From Hortaea werneckii (Eukaryota; Ascomycota; Dothideomycetes; Mycosphaerellales; Teratosphaeriaceae): a stretch of DNA of 64,000 nt. Positions 55,783 to 64,000 of this stretch are shown here, piece by piece. The notes under the pieces were generated by a model. The model made no database searches. It was not told where the DNA came from and saw only the letters and a list, made by a program, of their open reading frames with translations. The first letter of the stretch is position 1. The number at the start of each line of letters is the position of its first letter. The translations under genes and the position numbers were made by a program. Location of the stretch: the NCBI GenBank assembly GCA_037044905.1, contig JBAOKB010000170.1:248001-312000 (forward strand), read 5' to 3'.

Positions 55783-56961
55783 GAATCTGCGAATGTCAAA
55801 ACGAGCTTTCCGACCATTGCCATTCTAGTCTGTTAGGATGTGGAAACGACGACCTTCTTTCGCGGTCTCTGTCAATCCCTCAAATCACCTGGCATTAGCC
55901 AAACGCGACGGAGTGTGAGATTTCAATTGGTTGAGGCAACTCCCAGAGCGCAGGGTTAAAATTATAGGCAAATACTTGCCTCATTCTTGCAAGCTGCAAA
56001 CTATTTAATCTGTGGCCTGTCTACCTCTGTCTCTCGGCATGACTTTGGTCAACACTGGACGACTCCGGCCTTGCGCCTTGAAGATATTCAGGCGAGACAA
56101 GATACAACCATTCGTTCGCTTTCTCATACCACACATCAGCTACCACCTATGAAAAGGCTTGTAATCTTGTGGTATCATGGCTGACGAAGCGGAACCGGAT
56201 CTCGGGGCTCAAATGCTTAGATGGCATTCTTGCTCGTGGCTTCCGTATGTTGACTTGGCGACAACCTGATCAACTTCCCTCCGCCGAGCCTACTTCTTAC
56301 ACCATCCAAGACTGACTAGTGGCCAGCTAAAAAACACAGCACTTTTCACACACAGAAACATTATTTGTTGCTTTCGTTCTCACTGATGCGCTTTAACAAG
56401 TGCTGCGCGCAGAGTTATACAGGCCCTTCGCCACGTCTTGGCGTAGACCAAGCTTCGAAACAGAGAAACAAATGCTGGATCCCCTGCCTTAACCTCAGGT
56501 TTTGGACATCTTGAACTCCATCGACGGTCTGGAATAATTGATAGAAATGAAAGAGTATGGCGCTTCCTTATTAATGGATGGAAGACAGTATGATGGTCTG
56601 CCTCGTGCAATTTCTGCAGCCAGTCTTTTCCTTTGTGACGGGGCTCCTGTCGCATGTCGTCTCCGACACCTCCCCTTTTCGATACGACACTGGATGCGAC
56701 GCTTTTGCAGCAACACGTTCTATGTCGCCGCCATGTTGAATGGTCATAAGCGAAGATGATCAGTAATGCCGGGCACACCAACTTCCATCAGGACTGCTCG
56801 ACTGTATCGTTGGAAGTTAGTTGCGTCTGCTTTTTGCTGCATAGCAATAGACTTTTTGGTGTTTCGATGGACTTTGAGAGTGGTATAATAGCCTCGCCCC
56901 AGGCCACAGAATGCATTCCCACATCCATCACACTGATCCTGCCAATACTGATCCTGCCAGT
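55783..56961. other. Intergenic region between LIN1 and unknown gene
   Basis: A 1.2-kb gap between two plus-strand genes. A direct repeat ACTGATCCTGCCA appears just upstream of the next start (about 56931-56958). No gene is supported. Confidence 0.45.
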
Positions 56962-58302
56962 ATGTCTTTCATACCAACGACACGCAACTCTCGCCTGCAC
57001 TGCAAGAGGAAAGCGGAAAATGCGGATGAGTTCGACGTCGAACGGATTCAGCCTGCTAATCGCCAACCACTTGTGGATGCCAAAGTCTCTTGCGACGCTG
57101 CCAAGGAGCAAGAACTGACCAGCAATCCCGATTCCCTGCCTGCTCTCCCTCAGGAAAAGCAGAACGCAACGCCTGAGATCAAGCGGCCTCGACTTGTCAT
57201 CAAGCTGCGACGATTCCCCAAACGAGACCAACTGGCTGACCTGGACCCTTATAATGTTCAGAACGGGCCTGGATTCAATGCTTTGGTCTCTACAATTCAG
57301 AACCTGGAACCCGTATTTGCTTCCGAGAGCGCCATCCGGTCTACCTTACGAAAGACCCCCCATGGCGCCCATCCACCAACAGCGCAGCCAGCCACCAGGA
57401 CGACTGCGATCGAGCCTTCCCCTCCTCGCAACAGGAACAAGCCCATCTCAGTCGCGGACTTAGACGCCCAGCTGTACCCAGACACGATGACAACAAAGCG
57501 TGGCGCAACTCCCCGAGATCACCTGGACGTCACGCCCGAGATGGCGGGGATCAAGCGCTTCAAGCGCTTAGAGCACGATTCCGCTCCCGACGGTTACGAC
57601 CTCAAGCTGCCCAGAAGCCTTGCGGATCCTAAAAGGTATGGCCCGGAATCCGGTGTGCTCGATTATTCGAAGATGCATGATCCAGAGCGGAAAGCGCCCT
57701 GGGCTCCGCTGGCGGTGTTTGATTGTCGGTTGACGAAGGCGCATGAGGCGCACGCTCGAGCTTTTGAGGAGCGGGCTAAGAGGGCAGAGGCCCATAAGGA
57801 TGGTGCAGATGCTGATGAAGATGAGACTGAAGACGAACAAGTCGACTGGGTGCGTCAGAAACAGGTCGCGCGCATGTCGATCAAGTACAGGGAGACGATG
57901 AGGAAGGGGTTGAAGAAGACGCAGGGGGATCTAGTGCTGGAAGAGCAGCACGCCGGCCAGAAGCCTTCGCTACTCGACCAACTGAGAGCGGGAGAACTTT
58001 CCTCAGATTCCCCAGCCGACACAGACGGGCAGCCCGGCGACGATGTCGAGGTGAAGGAGACGTATCGCCGCGAAGAGCACGAGCATGAGGATGATTGGCG
58101 TGTACAACAACTTCTACTAGGCGCTGATGCACCGATCGGCGTCTTCAACCAGCACGAAGTCGCTCTCGATCGTGCGCGGAGAGTAGGCCGAGCCGGTAAG
58201 AAAGGGTCTTCTTCTTGTGTGGATGATCTGCATAGACTGGAAGCTCGTAAGGCGCTTGTTGAGCAAGGCCGCATCCCCGCTTTTTTTGTAGACAAGAATT
58301 GA
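56962..58302 (+). CDS. Hypothetical nuclear protein, 446 residues
   Basis: The frame is open from 56911, but the Met at 56962 (MSFIPTTRNSRLHCKRKAEN) is a better start because the upstream codons come from the ACTGATCCTGCCA repeat. Basic clusters (KRKAEN, IKRPRLVIKLRRFPKR) suggest nuclear import. A central region reads DVTPEMAGIKRFKRLE and ESGVLDYSKMHDPERKAPWA. The C-terminal half is highly charged and helical (RAFEERAKRAEAHKDGADAD, REEHEHEDDWRVQQLLLGAD). I do not recognise a domain. Codon pattern and length support a real gene; conservation cannot be judged from sequence alone. Confidence 0.65.
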   Translation: MSFIPTTRNSRLHCKRKAENADEFDVERIQPANRQPLVDAKVSCDAAKEQELTSNPDSLPALPQEKQNATPEIKRPRLVIKLRRFPKRDQLADLDPYNVQNGPGFNALVSTIQNLEPVFASESAIRSTLRKTPHGAHPPTAQPATRTTAIEPSPPRNRNKPISVADLDAQLYPDTMTTKRGATPRDHLDVTPEMAGIKRFKRLEHDSAPDGYDLKLPRSLADPKRYGPESGVLDYSKMHDPERKAPWAPLAVFDCRLTKAHEAHARAFEERAKRAEAHKDGADADEDETEDEQVDWVRQKQVARMSIKYRETMRKGLKKTQGDLVLEEQHAGQKPSLLDQLRAGELSSDSPADTDGQPGDDVEVKETYRREEHEHEDDWRVQQLLLGADAPIGVFNQHEVALDRARRVGRAGKKGSSSCVDDLHRLEARKALVEQGRIPAFFVDKN

Positions 58303-60009
58303 TGAGAAGGACTTGGACTGTAGCTAGAGCTGAACAAGCATTGTGAGACTTTGTATGGAAATCATAATAAAAATGAATGGACGACTGCTTTTTCTTTTCC
58401 TTTTTTTTTTTTTGTTTCTTTGCCCACTGCCTCCTACATGAGCGTTGGAGAAGCTGCACTTGCCTATCTGGGGCATGAGATAGGCAAGAAACTCTGGTTG
58501 GCTTCCGGACGGCTACCTGCCTGCATAAGTCTCTATCTTGACGTCCAGTCCTGATCGTAAATGTTACGTTTTGTACCAGCGCTCTTGAGGCCACTTCTAC
58601 GGTAGCACCTCCATGCTTGACGATGACCGTACATGCTCCTCGGGTGAGTCTTTGGAGAGGTGTACCTACTGTCTGCATAGCCGGCGGGATGACCTTGGCG
58701 TGAACCATCAGCAACCACAAGTATAGCAATCCCAGCGTATTATTGTGGTCGTCAGCTCGTGGTGACAAGGTTCCCCCTTCCTGTCTGCCCCACCCAGCAT
58801 CCAAGCTGATACCAAGGCCGACGTAGCGGTTCACAGACTTCTACAAGCACCGTGTTTCATGCTAGTTTTTTGTTGACTTCGCCATGCTCGCGGAAATGTA
58901 TACATGAAGTCTTTCCTCTTTCCACTACGACTAGCGGTGTAGGAGGGGCTTACTTAGCCAGGCACAGAAGATGGAGATACCGCCAGAGTGCGCCCAGCTA
59001 GCGCCACTTTAGCACTCACCCGGTCTTCATCAACCCGAATGCCCCGTCGCCCTGGCCGTGGACACAGCTCATCACACAGGTGCCGGCTCGCGCTTCCGCC
59101 CGCTGCCTATCGAATCAGGAACTGGCAATCAAGTCCGGATGGCTCCCCCAAACCTTCCATGCTTCTTGCGCCGTGCCGGCCTTGGGCAGCATCTGGTATT
59201 CTGACGCGCGCGACCAGTGGAGTACATGGCTTGCGTACCTCACCATCTTGACTTTGGAGCTCCATGGGAGCACACAAACTCACAGTACCAATTCGCGCGC
59301 TCATTTCCATCCATCCGCCGTCCATACCGGAGTAATATCCGTGTGGCTTGCAGGCGTGCGACGTGTCCTCGCCCAAGGAATGTCTTGCAACCACTACAGC
59401 CGTGTGTCTACGAATGATTCAACCCCGCTGTAGACAGCGAACACCCACTCCCAAGAGCCGTGTACAGTAGGCAACAATAGGCACAATCCTTCGACACGCA
59501 CGCGACTCGCGCGGCTTCGAACCAACCTTCGACCGTTCCAGCCCTTCCGCACTGCAGGAGAGCGGGCCGTCGGGCAGCCAGAGGGTAGCTTGACAGCACA
59601 TCCATGTCTCCTCGAGGGGGACTCGTGTGCGATCCGATTCGCCCCCATCTATTGACGATTGGCCGAAAGTACCCGTTCGGTTGTCTAGGCGTGCAGAAAC
59701 TACGAACTGCGGTCATGGTGACAGATACGTGGACGAGGTAGGTTGCGGAGGGCTACTAAGCTCGTAACTGAGCAATAAACTTGCTTATTTTTCTCTTCTT
59801 CCCATTCTCTTACCTGCCCATCTTCCTTTCAATGAACAGTCTGGATCCCTCTCGGTCAATGTGCGAGGTTGAATATCACTTATTGAAACAGCCTGTGGAA
59901 GACGAAGTTGACGGCAATAACAACAACCCAACCATCCTAAGGGACCCGTTCGATTGAGCAATCCTTCGTTCTCACCCCCTCCAACAAACAAAACAAGAAC
60001 ACCAAAACC
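58303..60009. other. Long intergenic region
   Basis: A 1.7-kb stretch with a T12 run near 58403 and no gene I can support. Open frames on both strands are rich in Cys, Arg and Ser and look random. Confidence 0.5.
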
Positions 60010-60381
60010 ATGGCCTCCCCATCAACAATGAAACGCTCCCCACTAACCCCCTCCACCATCACCCCGCCCTCCCTCAACCGGCAAAACTCCTACACAGCCC
60101 GGCCGGACGGGAGCCACACCAGCTACGCCTCGATGGCGCTCGCCAATCTCCGGTCCCGATCCATGTCACCGGCGCGCTCAGGCACCACCGCATCCAGTCA
60201 TCCGCGGATCCCTGGCACCGGTCTTTCAACACCACCTCTGGAGAGCAGCAGCAGCAGTCCGACTCAGGATCGGAGGACGAGCTGGGAGGACTGCGTCCAT
60301 CAGCGTGAAGGGTATATTAGCTTTCCGGACTTTGATGATCAGTTAAGGGCGCAGCGCGAGCAGTTTGTGGGTCGGCAGTGA
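60010..60381 (+). CDS. Small Ser/Thr/Pro-rich protein
   Basis: A frame of 123 residues starting MASPSTMKRSPLTPSTITPP, with an A-rich leader (ACAAAACAAGAACACCAAAACC) directly before the ATG, which is typical of fungal starts. The body is rich in Ser, Thr and Pro (SSSSSPTQDRR). The last 35 residues differ: TSWEDCVHQREGYISFPDFD then QLRAQREQF, which looks like a short conserved peptide with a Trp and aromatic residues and may bind a partner. Function unknown. I recall similar small fungal proteins ending in this motif but cannot name one. Confidence 0.65.
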   Translation: MASPSTMKRSPLTPSTITPPSLNRQNSYTARPDGSHTSYASMALANLRSRSMSPARSGTTASSHPRIPGTGLSTPPLESSSSSPTQDRRTSWEDCVHQREGYISFPDFDDQLRAQREQFVGRQ

Positions 60382-61969
60382 GAGGGAAGGCGTTATTGGT
60401 GTGGACTCTGTGATTGGAGTGGTTACGTTGCACTGCTGGATTCGCCATCACTATGGTTCATGGTCCTATTCACCACGACTTAAGGACGGCGGCGACGCAA
60501 GTTCATGGTTCGGCGCTTTCGCCACACTTGGCCACCATCTACTCACCTTGCTGTCCTCTGGATGATCCGGATTACAGTGTCTTTCTCAGACTACGCGTTG
60601 CCAAGCACGACGACACGATATCAACCTCCCATCGGCTCTGCCTCGTCTGACCAACCTGGCCATCACCTTCTCTCTATCTGGAAAAGGCAAGACAAGCGTT
60701 TTGACCACCTCAAGTCATCCTGCACGCCTTAGAAAGCGTCTCCAGGAATCCACCACAGCTGTGGTCGTGTTCACAAGAGACTCTGCTCGATCATCATTCC
60801 GTGGCCGCTCCAGTAATGGATGTATCTTAAAGCAAGAGCGCAGCCAAAGGGCCACTGTCGGGGCCTTGAAGGCAGACTTACCACGCCCCGGTCTACAGCA
60901 GCAAACGGCGGCAGAGCGGCAGCCATGATATCAAGTCATTCTGCTGCATAAGTCCGGTGGGCTGGGCTGGGATGCATTTCCACAGTCTTGAAGGGAACCA
61001 TGGACTCGACGGGTTTGGGCCAGGGAGCCTCCTTCGGTTGGCTGTAGACATTTGGCGGCTCCCAAGGGATGAGAGAAAGAGAGAGGGCAGGAGAAATCAC
61101 GACGTGAACCTCCATAAGGTCAAACCCCTCATCTCGATCTCGACTGGCGTGGATAGCACAGTCATACGCATAACAGCCTGAGCGTGTATTCTGTCTGCGA
61201 ACCTTCACCACATACCACCTGATACGGCCTCTATTGGGAGTATGAGGGCAGCTTTTCGGCACGAAGTCCGGTTCACCGGATAGGAGGCAGGACAAAAGCT
61301 TCGCGGCCATCTTGCGTTCACTAATGTGTACGTAATCCCAAGCATCGTAAACGGGAAGCCGGGGAACAGGAGCGCGCTCTTGGGAAGGCCATGGGATTGA
61401 AGATTTCCTCCCTCTTCGTAGGTCGGAAGACCGTTCACTATTCGGAGATGCGTTTCCGCGACGGGACAAACCCGTCCAGATGACACTCTCTCGCCTGGAT
61501 GGGTAAGGCGCTACTATTACAGGGAGGCGCGACGGGGGGGTCGTATGGGCTGCAGATGTTCGCCTTTGAAATTTTTTTGGCCTTGTTGCTTCAGAAGGGA
61601 TTTTGGAGAGGGCCCAATGATATAGAAATTTAATAACTTCGGGTATCTATTTACTCTGGCCTTATGTCGCTCTGGTCCGTCTTGTCCAGCTTTGTACAAA
61701 CGCGCTCGGTTTTTGGGGGGTAATCATTGGTTAAAGTCCATGCCAACAGAAACAAACGAGATACAAGAAAGAAACAAAAAGTGCCCTCATTTCTCCAAAG
61801 AATCCCGTCTTCCCTTTCCCCACCGAATAAGCTCTGCGATGTAAAGTAAAAGCAAGACCGGCTAGCTGCGACTCTCCCCCGTCCCCTCCCTCATGGTCCC
61901 CCATTTCCTTTCATAATCCACCATCCACACACCCCCAATCTCCCTTCCATATTCCCCATCCCATCCCTC
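60382..61969. other. Intergenic region with one doubtful ORF
   Basis: A 1.6-kb stretch. The only sizeable frame is 60936-61469 on the minus strand (see the separate entry). The rest shows nothing. Confidence 0.4.
60936..61469 (-). CDS. Doubtful hypothetical protein, 177 residues
   Basis: The frame starts MSRRGNASPNSERSSDLRRG and ends with PFKTVEMHPSPAHRTYAAE. It has no recognisable domain. Parts such as VYDAWDYVHISERKMAAKLL and DLMEVHVVISPALSLSLIPW look protein-like, but composition is otherwise close to that of neighbouring non-coding frames. It could be a small lineage-specific gene or chance. Confidence 0.25.
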   Translation of the reverse strand: MSRRGNASPNSERSSDLRRGRKSSIPWPSQERAPVPRLPVYDAWDYVHISERKMAAKLLSCLLSGEPDFVPKSCPHTPNRGRIRWYVVKVRRQNTRSGCYAYDCAIHASRDRDEGFDLMEVHVVISPALSLSLIPWEPPNVYSQPKEAPWPKPVESMVPFKTVEMHPSPAHRTYAAE

Positions 61970-64000
61970 TCATCCCACATCCTCCTCAACAACCCTCTTC
62001 AACCGTTCCAGCACCAAACGCAACTTCTCCGTAAAAGCACTCCAGACTTCTTGTCCTTCTTGTCCTGCAAAAGGCTCCTCCCCCTTATTCTCCCCTCCTC
62101 GTCCTCCTCCGCTTATCAACCCATCCTCATCCAATATGTCCCCCTTAGCCGCTGAGGAACCTTCATGAGAGCCATTGCCGACGCCGCCGCTGCTATTGTT
62201 CATCATCATCCTATCGACGCGCTGGTGGTATACTACGAATTCCTCGACGGCTTGGACTAGGATCTCTAGCCCTCCTCCTCCTTCTTGCCTTCCAGATGAA
62301 CCTTCCCCTCTCCCTTCTTTCCTCTTGTTTCCCCTCTGCTGCTGCTGCTGCCCCACATCGCTCTGGCCATTACCGTCTCCCGCCTTCCCGTCGGAGTGTA
62401 GATGTGATGCTACGAAATGTCTGATCTCCTCTCCTCCCACCCCGGTATTTGCTTGCGAAGAAGAAGAAGAAGAGGGGAAACGAACAACACTTCCCCAGAA
62501 ACACGGCCAGGTAACCCCACGCGATATTGAACCCTACCTCCCCTTCTCCGCTCTTCTTCTCGCGCTGCCTCCTCCTCACCGCTACCCTGCTGTCCCTGCT
62601 GCGCCCCTTGCCGCCGAAGGCCCTCACGCTCCTGATCTCCAGCAGCCTCCCCCGACAAGCTCTCCCCCTTGCCTACGCGAGCAGGATGCCCTTTCCCGCC
62701 CTCGTCGGGAGGAGGGGAAGAATCGAGTTCGCGATCAATCCGCACGCGCCCGGATTGGAAAACCCCGATCAACCGGGCGAAGAGGGCGGACAGCGGATCG
62801 TGTGGGTCTATGAGGAGGGAAGGAGGAGAGAAGTTGCTGAGGTGGTGATGCCGTGGTCGGAGGAGTCGGTGGTCGTGAGATTGATCGCGATGCCCAGGGC
62901 GAGGATGAGGAGGAGGTCGAGGGTGAGTGCGCGGGAGGTTGGCGTCGGAGGAGATTGCTGGGGTTTTGAACCCGGGGATCCAGTGGAAGAGGAGGATGGT
63001 GATGGGCGCGTCCAGGGCCAGGAAGGAGGCGTAGATGGAGGAGAGCAAGGCGGAGAATGTTTCCCGCGTGGCGAAGAAGGCGCAGTTCCGGGGGTGGTCG
63101 GTGGTGAGGTTTAGGGTAAGCCGGTAGAGGAGGAAGAGGGTATGTTGCTGTTGTTGTTGCTGCTGCTGAGGAAGATTTCCTTGTCGAGGTTGCGAGGGCT
63201 TGGATGATGATGGGGATATTTCCGTGCCAGCGGTAGCCAGACGGGGGAAGAGCGCGGCAAGCCGACGAAGCAATGGTTCGGGCCATGCGAGAGCCAGTGC
63301 AGATGTGAGAGTGATTCGAGGAGGGAGATGGCGGTGCAGAGATCCACGTCACCGTCCTGCTCATCCCCGACATTGTTGTCGGATGGATCGAGGAGGACCT
63401 TCTCCAATTGCTCCTCAGAGAGGAATTCCCTCCTGTCCCCTTCCCTTCTCGATCGCCTGACCAGCAATTCCAGCGCCTTGAGACACAAGACCCTCATTGT
63501 CATCTTCTCCGGCGCACCTGACTCTTCGCCCGATCACCACCAGCATTACCTACCAGAGTCCCAAACGGCGTCCAAACCGCGTAAGATCTCGACCACTTCT
63601 CCAAACTTCCCCATCATCGCCTCATCCAACCCCATCCTCCTCTTCCTCCCAGTCAACCCATCAACATCCGTCTTCCTCCCCAACCGAGCAACCAACCATC
63701 CCACAACCCCCTGGTGCCCCAATTCCCTCAGAACATGCACCGACGTCTCGGGACTAACCAACAAAGCCAGCAAACACGCCACAAGGGCAAAATCCCCACA
63801 TCTTCCACATCGTCCCCTTCCTCATCATCATCTCCCCTCCCAAACCCCCTCTTACCCCTCCTCCCCACCTTCCTCCTTTGGACCCCTCCCCTCCCCTCTC
63901 CCCGTCCCGCTGAGAAAAGATCCCAACCAACCTGCTCTCAAACCCCTCCGCCAAAAACCGCCCAATATACCCCTCGTCTCCCTCCTTCGTCCTCTTTTCC
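61970..64000 (-). CDS. WAPL-type cohesin release factor, 3' part, reading frame apparently broken
   Basis: WAPL/Rad61 proteins open the cohesin ring. The C-terminal WAPL-domain blocks appear in the right order on the minus strand: GYIGRFLAEGFESRLVGIF, ALVACLLALLVSPETS, then after a clean intron (63553-63518) APEKMTMRVLCLKALELLVR, LFLLYRLTLNLTTDHPRN, LTLDLLLILALGIAINL, DPLSALFARLIGVFQSGR, NIAWGYLAVFLG, LEILVQAVEEFVVYHQRVD and FTEKLRLVLERLKRVV before the stop at 61970. However, these blocks lie in different phases and no GT-AG introns join them. At least five single-base indels within about 900 bp are needed. Either the gene is decaying or the assembly is poor here. The 5' part is beyond the window. 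Low-complexity inserts (poly-Gln, Gly-rich, Ser-rich) are also present. Confidence 0.7.

Noticed and set aside
58145..58834. 229-codon minus-strand frame over the 3' end of the hypothetical gene and its downstream gap
   Set aside because: It contains a Lys/Gln run from a poly-T tract and no domain, and overlaps a better supported gene.
62527..63114. 195-codon plus-strand frame
   Set aside because: It is antisense to the WAPL-domain blocks and consists of Gly/Glu/Arg-rich sequence typical of a shadow frame.

Overview
The window is nuclear DNA from a filamentous ascomycete. Genes are densely packed on both strands, most have one to five short GT-AG introns of about 45-200 nt, and there are no operons or Shine-Dalgarno sites. 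The gene set is fungal: CBF5, TRM6, KAE1, DUR3, YOP1, a Rvs161/Hob3-type BAR protein, a hybrid histidine kinase and a YTP1-like protein. GC content is moderate and intergenic gaps are 0.3-1.9 kb. My best guess for the lineage is Dothideomycetes, but that is an inference from protein flavour and not a measurement. I see no transposon, rRNA, tRNA or CRISPR array.

Layout. 0-9 kb: the 3' part of a sucrose/alpha-glucoside H+ symporter, TRM6, a Rheb GTPase and a small lysine-rich nuclear protein. 9.5-16 kb: KAE1, an unusual BAR-domain gene and an AIM9-type phosphotransferase. 16-22 kb: URC1 (uracil catabolism), ELF1 and the urea transporter DUR3. 22.8-28 kb: a lipid-droplet hydrolase, the SUMO E1 subunit AOS1 and a conserved protein of unknown function. 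28-32 kb: an aldo-keto reductase facing a secreted GMC oxidoreductase. 33-41.6 kb: an RFX transcription factor, YOP1, a 602-residue F-box-like protein and a YTP1-like membrane protein. 42-49 kb: an RS-rich protein, a Swi5 recombination mediator and a 1329-residue hybrid histidine kinase. 50-58 kb: TRAPP subunit TRAPPC6/Trs33, CBF5, LIN1 and an unknown protein. 60-64 kb: a small Ser-rich protein and the 3' part of a WAPL-type cohesin-release gene whose reading frame looks broken.

How genes relate. Most are housekeeping and unrelated. Two local associations may be functional. URC1 and DUR3 lie about 2 kb apart (uracil-to-urea nitrogen scavenging), and the DUR3 promoter carries five HGATAR sites. 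The aldo-keto reductase and the secreted GMC oxidase could form an alcohol/aldehyde redox couple. The most unusual signals are an 870-nt, exactly in-frame, stop-free optional cassette in the middle of the BAR domain, an alternative spliced tail for ELF1, and the repeated frame changes in the WAPL-like gene.
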